Source: Angiostrongylus vasorum
Taxonomy: Eukaryota; Nematoda; Chromadorea; Rhabditida; Metastrongylidae
Assembly (NCBI GenBank): GCA_018806985.1
Contig: JADANN010000194.1
Coordinates: 268,049 to 332,048 of the forward strand
DNA: 64,000 nt
Direction: 5' to 3'
Positions 33,491 to 46,600 of this stretch are shown in pieces (position 1 is the first letter of the stretch; each line of letters starts with the position of its first letter). The notes beneath the pieces were generated by a model. It was not told the origin of the DNA. It searched no databases and was given only the letters and a program-made list of their open reading frames with translations. The position numbers were made by a program, and so were the translations under genes.

Positions 33491-34496
33491 TAAACTTTCT
33501 TACGCGAATGCAGTAGTAGCGAAACTGAACAAGATGGAGAATAACTATTGTTCAACTGCTTTTGGCATGCGAAATACAACCCTTGACGAAAAAAATTACT
33601 AAAAAAAGTACCCTGTGGCAAAAATTTCGCCGTTGGAGAGTAGAATAATTTGTACCTTCTAGGCATACATCCGCAGATTCTAATGCTTTTTCTATTCCAG
33701 TTGTATTGTTCACTACTAGTTGGTATATGGAGGTTTAAATTTGAAAGCACGTCCGTTGTTCATTCACTAGATGCATTGTGTCCAATGCATATTGGGATTT
33801 AGTATAATCTAAAACACAGAATGAAGCCTGAGTTGGAGTGTCTTAATATGCGTATGCAAAACTGCGTAATAGGGATTTAACGTCCGAGAGAGGTGGACTC
33901 GTATGGAATACAGACGAATCGTTAGAAAATAGGATCTGTTTTGGCCACCTTGAGTAACACGGAATCGGTCCGAAACATTGATGGAATCACGAGAAACGAA
34001 AGGGAAAGGAAAACGAAGAACTATAGATGTTGGCGGGGTCTCGTCCAAACAAAAGCTTCTATTTCGGGCATCGACAAAAATAATAAGCGATTGCAAAAAC
34101 TGTTATGATCCTTGGTAAACTCTCATGTATTGGAAATCATTTCACCACTAGAAACTTTAAGATGTTCTAAATCACATTCGGTTTTACCAGTGTACATTTT
34201 CTTCGCCAACATTCGGCCTTTTCTTTCTGGTTTGAGCTCACTCTCAATTTGACCTAGCGCAGCTCCTTGCTATATCTGTGAGTTATTCTACAGTTTCCGG
34301 CCACATAATGTTTTGGGCTCTTATGCCAACGAAAACTCCAGAAGATCTCGTTTCCTCCTCTTCCAACCTTGAAAAAATCAACAGCCATACTTCTAACTAT
34401 GGTAACACAATGTCTGACTCCTTGTTCCACTTTTTTCGCACTAGTATATTGGCGTTGTCTGAGGAAAATTGTTGCCGCTAGCTATTTCCAGACCAG
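33491..34496. other. Downstream of the dehydratase gene; no gene seen
   Basis: A 95-residue minus frame (33809-34096) and a 67-residue plus frame (34278-34481) are unrecognised. The dehydratase 3' UTR presumably occupies the right end. Confidence 0.4.
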
Positions 34497-34502
34497 ATTT
34501 AT
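34497..34502 (-). terminator. Possible poly(A) signal CATAAA
   Basis: On the minus strand a CATAAA variant lies 85 bases after the dehydratase stop. I see no canonical AATAAA between here and about 34100, so this is the best candidate, weakly supported. Confidence 0.25.
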
Positions 34503-34586
34503 GTGAACTATTTTTAACAACTACATGACTCTTAAAAAAATATCGACGGTAGTCTCCAAGTATAGATTTCTGGCATCGAATCGACG

Positions 34587-34601
34587 CTACGAAATTCGTA
34601 C
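34587..34601 (-). CDS. Dehydratase exon 12, 15-base terminal exon
   Basis: After an intron of 77 bases with acceptor TAATTTCAG, the bases GTA CGA ATT TCG TAG add VRIS and a stop. Phase and acceptor fit perfectly. The alternative is reading through the exon 11 donor to a stop about 15 codons later; the splice site at that donor makes this less likely. Confidence 0.7.
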   Translation of the reverse strand, partial: VRIS

Positions 34602-37600
34602 CTGAAATTAGCAGTAGTTAGGAATTTCGGTCAATTTCGCGAACTTTTCTTAAATAAATGAAAAGAGAACGAACTAACATCCTCGTATTTGGATCGCAGC
34701 ATTTCCTCCAATTCGACAACGTGCTCACGATTTCTGGTCTCAGCGACAACTTTCACCTGAGGAAAAGAGCATATGAAAAGTGTGACAGTCGTGAGCATAT
34801 CACTAATGCTCGAAATTTTGTCAAGAAGTTGCAATCGCGTGGGACCATTAATCTCTTGGGTTAAAGTTCGCACACGTTACCCAACTATATTTACGCCTTC
34901 TTAACAAAGTTACTCTATGGACTCCGTCCACACAAAAAGCGTCACACTTTTCATTCGATTCCTCGTATTATTGCTTCTTTTACGGAAAATTTGCCCAGGA
35001 CTAGTTCTGCAGAATCATCCCCGGCATAGAATAGCTGTATTGTTTTTATGTATAAATAAATGATGGAAATATCCCAGCGCTTGTTTCATCCGGTTCGTTT
35101 CCTCGGATCGATAGCACACTAAGGTTTCCGGATGTGAGTGTGAATTTCGCTGCTACCTGGTAATTTTTTCCTTTTCGTTTATGTCATTTATGGCTTGCCG
35201 TAGTGACTTTTTGCTGTAGTTCTTTGGATCTTTGCGGTTTGTGGGTTTGACGCAATCGGTCTATTATTATACAGTTTCGGCGACCTCGACAGGACAGGAG
35301 GCTTGTTTGGCGCAGAGTGAGGCCGAATCAGTGAGCATGTCTATTATTACACTAACTAACACCGTTGCAGGGGGATTCCTAACTACTACTCTTCCTTGGA
35401 ATTCTTTTGGATTTGTGAGTGGAAACTTAGATACGATCAATGTCGAAAATATGTATTATGATTATTAAAGAAGTATGCAAGCAGCTTAAATCAAATGTTT
35501 CTATTGGTAAAGTGGTTGGTGGAAGATAATCGACGCCTCGATGCTCCAGGGCTATTCCGTAAAAAATTTAGTTTAATGAATAAAGCACGAAAAAAATTTG
35601 CCCCACTTTATTGAACACAGGTTCAGCTGTCTAATAAATTTTCATAATGTCAAAGGCTCGGTTAGCTTACCCGCACCGAGAATACGTCCGTGGCGATCCA
35701 TGCTCTTTCATGGAAAATATCTTTTATGCTGGCACCTATTTGAGCTATTCTAGTGGTAAGTTCTGCGATGCCTGAAAGAACTGAAGTTCTTGTTCTTAAT
35801 TAAAAATGATACAATACAGCCTTAGAAAATCCACCATTATTTGTGAGAATTGATTAACGAGGTTTCTAAATGTTGCCACCGTGAAGTTACACGACTTGAA
35901 CGGTAAGAATTTTTTACCTCTTTTTTCGACTTCTTTATCTCCCCAAAAATTTCAGAGGGGGTTCAATTTCAATTTCAAGTCAGAGCATTTTCACCCAAGC
36001 CATTTTTAAGAGCCAAGAAGCCAAGAAAAGTAATAGTAGGAGACGTCGTGTCTGTGGAATAAATGGAGTGCAAAGGCTTTCCATTTGAAGACGGTTAGTT
36101 TGTAATGTGCTAGTTTCGCTACCTATGAATGAGGAATGTCGTGTATGAGTTTGACTTGCTCATATTTTGATTCCTTTTGTTCTACGGGCTCATATAGGCT
36201 CCAAAGGTATTCAGAGTGTCAGAATTTTATCGCTTCTAAAAGCTCAAAACAAAATATTTCTTCAAAATCTCATCAGCAACACAATAGAACGTTCTTGTCA
36301 GGATTTAAAACTGGACTCCGTAAATCTCGAGAAGGGCAAATCACTAGCGGTTAAATGTGCGATTTGTAAAGAGGACTTGTTTTCTATTCTTATTTATAGT
36401 TTTCCTGTGATGACAAGGTAAAACAAAGATGAAGATCCTCATATTGCTACTCTTGCTGAAGCAATTAAAGGCGAGCACCCAATGTGGCAGAATATTTCGG
36501 TAGCCGAGTTTGCTCCACGACAAATTACTTTCTCGTGGTTAATGAAGAGCATCGTTGCCAAATCATGTGAGGTAGCAATCAAACACAATTTGAGAAGGAT
36601 CAGCAGTACACATCAGGTCGAAGTGGTTTTATACGGGATTTCCCCATTGAAAGAGCTTGAACCATCCGAACGACGTGATGAAGGTGCTAATGGCATCAGC
36701 ATTGATTATAGCTCCGAAGTTTTTTGAAGCAGATTTTTCGTTGTAATGGCCTATAAACTCCGATTCTAGATGGATTTCTTCGTATAAGATGTAGGCGCCA
36801 GCTTACCTTTCTTTCATTCGTTCCGTTGTCCTATAACCGTTAACCATGGAAGTGATCGGATTCGCTTGTGGCTTCGAATGATGTTTAAGGCTTGTGATCT
36901 TCTTTCCTCATTGCACGTTAAATGCATGTGCGATTCGCTCTAAAAGCCAAACGCAGCCCTGTTAGGAATTTTAGATCTTTGCAATGAGCAATCGCAAGCC
37001 TTTAGGGATAAGTGGTTTCTACCAAGCCACTGTGGTTCTTCTGTGGCAGTTGACTCGAGGATGATATCGCAAATCGTCGAATCAAAAATGACATCGAATC
37101 GGCTATATATATGCATATATACACGTGTACATGGGACGGATGGCACAGTGTTAGTGATCCCGATCATCATGATTACGGTGCTGGTTCGATCCTATTCCGG
37201 CCTCACCAAGCCTCTCATATCTCCGAGGTCTAGACTTGTCCGAGGAAAAAAAACTCTGCAATGCAAGTGGGAACGCTCTGGCCCGGCTATCTCAGTACTC
37301 CAAGAGAAAGATCGACTTGACCATCATTTAACGACATCCATGGTGAAAAAAGAATCCCAAGCAGAAAAGGCCGAAGCAAAGCGGCGTGAAAAGTCGGTAG
37401 ACAGTGGATGATTGATGGGAGGAAACGAGTGGAATGTGGGAAGTGTTGGGATCAGTGGATGTGAAAGAAGAGTCGTACAAATAAATAAAGAAATAAATAA
37501 ATAAGTAAACAAATATATAGCTTCTGAACCTTTTCAAAATTTCTATCCTTATCTACTGCCTATTCTTTTTTATGGCAGCAGATTATGTGAAATACAACCA

Positions 37601-40600
37601 TAATGGTGCTGAGACACGAGCAAAACTCGGAATCTCAAGCACGTTTCGACCTTACGAGACTACCTTTTTCCGGGCTCACATGTTATCCACAGTACCAGCA
37701 TAAACGCTTGTTTTGCCTTTCTCGCAGCCCTTTTTTTTTACTATAATGCTGCTATTAGTAGTCACACGTCAACGGGAGCGATCTGGGAAGCACAAATCGG
37801 CATAGAATCCACTTAATAATATCTTGTCATAGAAAAAAGCAGACACCACATAAAAGTTAGAACATTGTGATTTTAACTGGATCTTCAGCTTCACCTGAAA
37901 TACTAACATGGTTTAAGTAGTATAATAGAAGATGCTACATAGTGGTTAATAGCAAACTCTGGAAGATACTCATAAGGTCTTGCAGTGAAATGAAAATAGT
38001 ATTAAAACTTTGTCGCCCACCTCCTGGTCGATCGGATACGACCACTTCAACACGGATTAGTCGACTGTCGACAGCTAGACCTCGCTCGATAGTACGACCA
38101 AGTACTGTGGTGTCGATATTACCACCACTTAAGATTGACACTACCCTAAAACACTATATATCATTTTTTGCTACACTATTCACTATGCTTCTAAATGTTA
38201 TTTCGCAGATGCTGCAACGGCATCTCGCAGAAAGTAACTCAAGCGACGACGAAGAATCCGAGTCTTTACATCATCCTCAATCAGTCGGTCTACATCACCA
38301 AAATCGGTACCGTTCCAGAGGAATATTGATACCAGGCTAGCAAACCCCTTCCGATCCATTTGGTTATCTATAGGCAATACCTGGGGACACCATACTACGG
38401 CTGTCACGTGGTTCTTATAGAGGACATTTGAAACAGCATCCAGTATGCCAAAAGGACAAGAGACCTGAGACGAACAAGCCACCTCTATGGATGGCAGTTA
38501 AAATACGGCAGAACGAAGGAAAAAGTCCTGGGGTCTACATGCTGTATAAAGATTAGCATTCCAAATATTCAAGTTCAGCAACAACACACGTGTATTTGAT
38601 GGAAGAAAAGAAATTTTTAGATAATTTTTGGAATCTATTGTATGATTTGTTATGGCTCCTTAAGAGGAAATACGATTAACACAAAACTATTCACAATGCA
38701 CTCAACTGCGATAAAAAAAGGAACGTAAATGAAAAGGATATGTGGTTAGCATGTGGTCCTACAGGCAGTATTTCAGTACTAGTGGATGACATCAGCCTCG
38801 TCAGAAACCGTTTTGATACGTCGATACCTGTTTACATGGATGGCCCGTCTTCACTGGTTGTGCGCCGCTCAGCAAAATTTTTTATTTGTTTTTCTCTTGG
38901 ACAGCCATCGTCCATGGCGCTGGTCTGAACCGCACATGGTGACGTGTCCCGAGGCCCACTCCGTAATCCTGAAATCGTTGTCAACTGCGAATGCAGTTGG
39001 CCGACGTTAGCCCCCGAACACGTCTGCCCACCGTTTCGGTGGTCTTTCGAGAGGACGCGTGCATACTTTTGGAGTCCACTTTACTATTCTTTCCGTCCAT
39101 CTGTCATCTGTTCATTTCATTATGTGACTTCTCATCCGTGTTTCGCTATTGGCGAATATTGTCCTGGATCCCAAAAATGGCCTAGGTTTGAAAGACCTGA
39201 GTGGCGCATTCCGGCTAGATGTTGTGAGTGCTGGATATATTTCAGAAGACATCTTTTAACCGCTCTGAGGGTGGTGCGAAGATTTCTTGATGATATCGAA
39301 TTATCAGCCAACCTTTCTGTTGCATAAAAGAACTGTGAGAAGACTGTTGTATCGAAAAGGAGAGCGCGGAGTTTCGAGTCCACTAGCTGGTCGATAGTTT
39401 CCTTGAGAGGTCGGAATGCTGCCTATACTGCTCTTATTATTCTGTTTAATTCCTGCTTCATTTTTTCCACCATGTTCACTGAACGTTCAAAGTACAAGTA
39501 CGAGGTGGTTTCTGTGATCACAGAACCATCCATTTCAATTTGTTTGCATTCGCATGTGAGCAGTCCACTGCTTTTTCCCACTTCGTTGAATCTATTGAGC
39601 ATCCCTGCTTTACTAGTACTCCTCGAAAATACGACGATGTCGTCTGCGAAAAAAAGATGTGATAGTATAGGAATTTCCCACTAATATTAATAGTTATGCT
39701 TTTCTCGTCCTACTCGAGTGACTTCATTATCTACTGCTATGCGGCGCTAAAAAGCTTTGGCAACATTATGTCGCCGTGTCGAACATTTTTTCCTATGAGC
39801 ACGGTGAGGGGTCGATGAAAATGCTGTGCGTATTTCCGAAAACAATCTGCCAGTGTTCGAGTGTAGGAGGGATCCACTCCTTTGTCCACGAAAGCTGATA
39901 GCACTGCATTCGTTTTGACGGTACAAAACACTCTCGTGGTTGGAAGAGGTCAGCACAACAGCACAATGGACTCCCGAGAGACTTTTATGACCGTGATAAG
40001 GTTTAGATATGGTCCATACAACAGAATGCCTGTCAGTACCCTGCTTATTCGACTTGTTGTGCCTCATCCAAGGTCTTCGATACGCGCAAAGGCATAATCT
40101 TGTGAACAGTTTGTAGACCGCCTAAGGGAATCGGCGATGATACTATGATGTCCTGGAGCGGTGCACCTCTTCATGTTTTTTTTTAATCGCAATTCGAACT
40201 TCAGTGGGTAGAATACTAGGCGGTTTTTCACCAGCAAGGATTTTGGGGCCAAAGACGGGGATTGTGAAGCAAAAATAATTGTTATGGAACTTCCCCTTTA
40301 TCAATTCGATATCACAGGGCGATGTAGTGATAGTCCCATAATTGCGTGTCAGGTCGGATAGTGAAGCACTGTAGTCGCAATTATTCCGACGGCACTTCTT
40401 CAGACTGGATCGTTTTTGAGCTACTTCCAGTATCGTTTTCTGCCTACATCGATATAAATCCTCCTGCAAGGAACTTCTACAGCTACCGTTTATTGTTAGT
40501 TTGTGTCAGTAGGATCAAGCTTCAGTGTTGTTCTCTTTTCATAAAAACTCCTTAGTGGTAATGGAGATTGAAGGTCTGAACTTCTTGCTTGAGAAACTGA

Positions 40601-43600
40601 GGGCGAGTTCTCGGTTAGGTCTTCGTTTATCTGCCAGTCATAAGAGGAGAGGAGAGTACTTTACTGAGAATATGCTCGTCATGCACGACTCGTTTTAATT
40701 TTCTTGGTCTATGGAACGAATTCTTTTCAGGTTACCGCTTAATCGAATCATTGCACTGAAAAGGCTGTGATCAAATTCAGTACAGAATCAAAGTAGTCAA
40801 AGAAGCACCATTTTCAATTCGTGAGAATATGATTGGCCTCCATATGGTAATGGCCTTAGGAGACTCCCATGTCCATCATCGGTTCCCTCTCATTTCGAAA
40901 AACGAATTTCCATGAATGCGACATGCTGCAAGAATCCTACAAGACGGTTTCCATCCTCACCTTACTTGATACTTGAACGGCCCGTCTTCACTGGTGGTAC
41001 GGGTCCCAGCATAATCACCACTTTTCGGAGATCTGCTGATTAAGCCATTGTGGTTCCTTGGAATCCCAAGGTCAGCCTGGCCAAAGTCTGCCCCAGGTCT
41101 TCACCACCACAGGCAGCCGCAGCCCTTGTGGATCAAAAGGAGATTTGCCATCATGCGACTTTGATACCAGGACGGTGGTGGATCCTGGTATTGGTTTACT
41201 TTTTAACTAGGCTTCCTGATGGAAACGCCGGACTCTTCATCTTAGGAGACCCTGCGAGGGGATGAATCCCGCGCTGTGCATCGCAGTCCGACACCAGGAA
41301 CACCACTCAGCCACGATAAGGCGGTGAACCGTTGGGTCATTGTCCTGCTCCGAATTTCCCTATCCTGTATTCGCCGTTCCTAATGCAGTACCGAAGACTT
41401 TAACAACGAGTTTATAGAACAAAATCTCGTTGCATACTACTCCCTCTAACTAGTTGTAAAACGCGTTCAGTTCGCTATCATCAGCTGTACAAACTGGTGA
41501 GTGACAGTTAATGATACTGTTTTTTCTTTTAATGCGCAAGTTGGAGACAGAGTATGGCCAAGCATGAAGGATAAAATTTGTATGAGGTGACCCATTGGGA
41601 AACAAATAGGTGTATGACAAAGGTGATGCCACCGACATTCCGCAGCGGAATATTCCCTCCAAAAACAATACGGATTCTGTAATTTAATTGAGTATGTCGG
41701 TATTCCCTTTTTTTTGTCTTTTGTAAGGTGATTACATATAATTTGATGCGATCAGCAGGCCCAAGAAGAGCGTAATGGTCGGCAACTGAAGAGGCTATTC
41801 TGGCGTTATAAAGGAATAATTTTATTATAATATACAAAGAAATGAAGTGTCTCACTTCTTTCCTTTAAGCTCCGGTAACTTGCCACTGATCAACGCAGCC
41901 AAGCCAACAGCACCACCACCTTCGACTACGGCCTTGAACGTTTTCAAATTATTGTTATTCAGCATTTCCTTTATTTAAACTAGAGCCCATTTCTTATTGC
42001 ACTTATAAGTTGGATTTTGCGGAGCCATTATAGCAAAGCGTGATATTATACAAATGACAGCGTGTAGCGCAATGGACAGAGGTGTCTTGTAATGCACGCG
42101 TGCTGGATGGTTTGATCTCTCGTCATGGGCAAACAAATTCTTACATTCCTTTTTTGGCCAGCATATTGGCACCAGACTTGTGTGTAACGTGAAACTTAAG
42201 CAGGCGTAAGGAAGTCATTGTATAGGCGAAATATGGACTCAGTCAGCTTTACAATATTACGAATGGTGTTGAATTTATGGCACACCCTTAAGGATTCCCC
42301 GCATCGACGAGCGTTTCATCCTTCATCCATAATTCTTTCATACCAGCAACAACGGTAGAAAAGACCACTCACCTTTTCCATTTCAATGAGTCTGAGGATA
42401 CTTAGTGCGGTGAACTCTTCACACACGGTCACCGTCCGGTCAACAAGGCCTTGAACGGTTGCCAGAGCGTTTCCACCAACTAACGGCACTGCCAAGCCTT
42501 TGAAATCACTTTTGAGAGCTTCGCAAACTTACAATCACACCAAAATACTACTGAACTTCTCAATGCGTAATGAAGCTTTTGAAGGGAATCAACAAGCGAG
42601 TAAATCTTGAGCAGTAGATGCACGATGGAGGCAGAAAAGCTTTTAAAAATCAAGGAAAGTAGTGGCAACTGAACTCATATGAAAACTTGTTTATCGATTT
42701 CAACACGGAAAAGGATACTGAGGGATGAAAGGAAGAAAAGATTTTCTCTACTTGAGAATAAGTAAACTTTTCACCTGTTAACCGGTACAGTGTGTTTAAA
42801 AACCTTTTCCGGAGCTTGTAATTTGAGCTTGTAATGTAATTTGTAATTCCCAGACTTCATTTTCATTTTCAGTAAAAACAGATTCGTCTGAAAATCACCT
42901 TGCGAAAAGAAAACTTAAGAAAGAACGTCCGTTCTGTACGAAAAAAAGGGAAAACTGGAAAACGTGAACTGTTGCCAATGTCTCAGACCTGAGGTCGATC
43001 ATTCTTTAAGGAAAAAAGATATTTTTCAAAAGAATTAAGGAGTTTCTATCTTGTTTTTAGTCTAACGGAAGCATTACTGAGGGCAACTTGAAAAATTTCT
43101 AAGCCTGGTTCAGAAACTGAAGGAAGAAGAAAGTAAAAAGAAAGGCGTTTTCTACGACATTGTATCATGAAAATTGAAATAGAGTCAAAAGGCTAGTTGA
43201 AATGATTATCTCTACAGTCCTATGCTAAAAGGGTACTTTCTACAAAAGGCTTTTTTTTTGGTTAACCTTTATAAGAAGAAGTGCTTACCGTCAGCTAGAC
43301 AACTTCGAGCATTGACCGGTACTGGTTTGCCAACATTGTAGGCTTCCGTGAAAGCAGCACACGTCTCGGACTCTACTGCCTAAGAAAAATCGGTGAAACA
43401 TCCTAAAAAATGCTACAAAAGTGCTTGACGTGAGGGTTTGCTTCTTTGGGAGATATCTGCATTACAAATAAACCGCTAAGCATGGCACAAACGTTGTACA
43501 AGCACTGGGAAAATGATATACAATGAAGGGAAGTATTATAGGTCACACATTCATTTTTGAAAGGAGTAAAAAAATTGGTTCCTTGTAAATTTCATGTGGA

Positions 43601-46600
43601 GCGAGATCCTTCTATCCAATATCACGAATCTTCGCATAACTTCTGTGGAAAGTGTCTACTATAGAAGCAAAAAAAACACGTCCAACGTGGTAATGAGCAA
43701 TATTCATCAACACGACGCTTTCAAGGTGCTCTTTTATCCTTGTTTAGCTGATCGACGAATCACAAGAACCGCTACCGCGCTGGAGCAATCCTACTTTTTT
43801 GTGCAAATCTTCTTCCGAGAAAGAAATGATGGGGATTGGCTGTGATGAAGACCTAAGCATATTCAATTATGACTGTGACAGGATTCCAAGGAATCGCTCA
43901 GTAGATTACTATTCAGCATGTTTGTAAGAAACGAAGACTGTGGATCCTCAAGTCTCATGCCAAGTCACGTACTGATCTAAACATCTTCATGGACGTCGGT
44001 TGTAGTACAGTAATACCAAAGGAAAAAACGCTTGGACCTTCGCATCAGTGAAATTACGTGTATAAGGAAGGACTATCCAAGTATCTAAGTAGATACTTAA
44101 AAAAGGCAAGGTTTTATACGAGCACGAATCTTTCCCAACGTTGTGAGTTAAAGCACCATCAAACATGTTTCTGTGAACATTCTTGGTCGATTTTGTATCT
44201 ACGAGTAAAGCTTGCACGACATAGCGTTCGGCGTTTGCTTAGTCAACGGATGTTGTGTGTCATGCATTTTACTGCACTAACCATCGTAGAGGTTACCGAA
44301 TAAAATATCCGGCCCATAAGGTGACTTGCGAGGACCCATTGAGATATGAAGTCAGCGCTTTTGCTTTCTGAGATAAGTCTGGTACCAATTAACTGACCTT
44401 TTTGGGATGGAGGCCTTGTTCTGCGCAGCTTAACAGATGGAATCAACGATCACGGGTGTTTTGAGGAGAACTTTTACCAGCTACTACTGAACACCAAGAA
44501 ATGCCGACAAAAAATTTTTTAGAAAAACTTAATTAGAGCTTTTGGACTCACGAAATGGTAGAGAAAGAGTTGCCATATCGTGAACTGAAGAAGTGAGCAC
44601 AAACGAGGTGGATCAGTTGTTTCCAATTAGATCCATAGTTCCGTTGATTCTGTCGACGAAGTTTTCCTTCGGACATAATTGTTATGGTCACAGTAAGGTT
44701 TGAAATCGTCTAACTTTGTTAATAAGAGGGATGGTGGGAACTAAGTTTCTGTGTGAAGCTTTTCTATGATAGGACCCCACTGTGCATGGAGGTAAGTGCA
44801 AAGCTTTCTCACAGTAATTTTTGTATTCTATCGAGAGCTATTCAACATAAATGTTGTATTAGATGAAACTCGTGACAAGATGCTGATGCTGCTTTACAGA
44901 TAACAAAAATCTTCTATTTTTTGGAACGGCTCTTTTTGCGGGAGAAAACATAGTTGTTGAAGACGTCCCTACACCAAGAGTATGACTGCTGTCGATGATG
45001 AGAAACGACTCTGCTGGACTCCTATCCTTCGACACTTAGGAAGAGATTCACATGGCTATGACAAGATCATAAACCACTGAATGAGATATGCTTAATGTAA
45101 CTTGCAATTTATTCCAATGCAAGACAATTTTCCTTCAGGAAGATTCACCAAAACCGTTTACTGATGTTGAAATGTTGCTCTCAAGAAAAATTTTTTCTGG
45201 AACTCACAATATACACACATGCAACTTTTGTTGGAAGTTAGGTTATTTATCGAAGATAGACATTAGCATGACGAATTCTCTTTGCTGAAGATGCACACTT
45301 TGTGTTGCCGTCAGTGAAGTAGTCCAGAAATTAATCATTTATACAATGGTTACATCTAGTGTGTCATACCTAGCGCGGAACGCATATGCAATCGCAGTGG
45401 CCTGGTTCCACCTTCTAACATATTAAACAACGTCAACATGTTCCAAGCCCACTAGCGCACCTTCCCAAAATGAATGAGAAATCAACAGTGTCGAAGCACT
45501 CATGCCTCCGTAGTAGATGTTCACTTTGAAGTCTTTCAGCGAGATCTTTCACACCTTTTCGTTATAAAGTTTCTTTGCCATTTCAAGAACTATGTGTGGT
45601 AACGGCTTGCAATCATCTATAGCATTAATGGGTTAGTGTAAAGGATTCTATCCTATTACTATAAAATGTGTCGATAATAGTGATTTCCTTCTCATCTTTA
45701 GTACTCAACGCTATGATAAAACTCCGATCCTGTTCTGTTACTCACTGTCCTCTTCTCAGGTTCAAGTGGATCACATTTTGTTCTGTTTGGGAATGCCAAC
45801 AAGGCGAATATTTCTTTGCACTAAGTTCTCGGCCAATAAGAAATTTGCATACTAATTACTGTTATAGCCTTTCATCATTCATCAAATCGTAGACAACGCT
45901 CCTCACTGATACTGAATTCTCCATCTGTGGGGGGAATACTGCCAGGATACACGAAAACTCTATAGGTGTAGCTTTCACTCAAACGCAGCTTGAACAGTTT
46001 TAGCCTGTACTTATGCCTCTTATGTAAGATATATTGGCGGATGGCGACTTTAACACTGAACTCCAAGAAGTATTCTTTAATTCGTCGAAACATACGTTCT
46101 TTCCAGGTCTGCATATTCTACTGCAGTTCCTAGTGAAAAGCTGGATTAGCAGTCAGTCTAATTCTGTACAACCCATCTTGGTTGAAATGCACTTCGTTCT
46201 ATACTAAATAAATGGACGTTCTCGATAACCTTGTTGAGCAAACACGAGCTGTTACTTTGTGCTTTATTCCGTTAAAGCTGATGTTTCAGCGGATTTCCCC
46301 TTCTTCAGAGTCTGGAAGGGTATATTGATAGGCAATTTACTAAGTCAAACGCTCCGATAACACATACAGAAAGATGAAAATCTAGAACGCAATCATACGA
46401 TTAACAGCTTCTCGAAAAACCCACCGTTTATTAAGAACAGCTGATCAGAGTCGCATATGGTCGACGAATGCACCACCCCCACACCAGAAGTCGATGTGAA
46501 GGTACGATGCCAGATGACGTGTGATCTCCGGGCATTCCTCCCCTGCTTTTCATTCTACAGCTCTTGGTACTTATCCAAAAAGCCTCAAGAAATTTGCGCG

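Noticed and set aside
38944..39327. A 127-residue plus-strand frame.
   Set aside because: Antisense to the RTE C-terminal remains.
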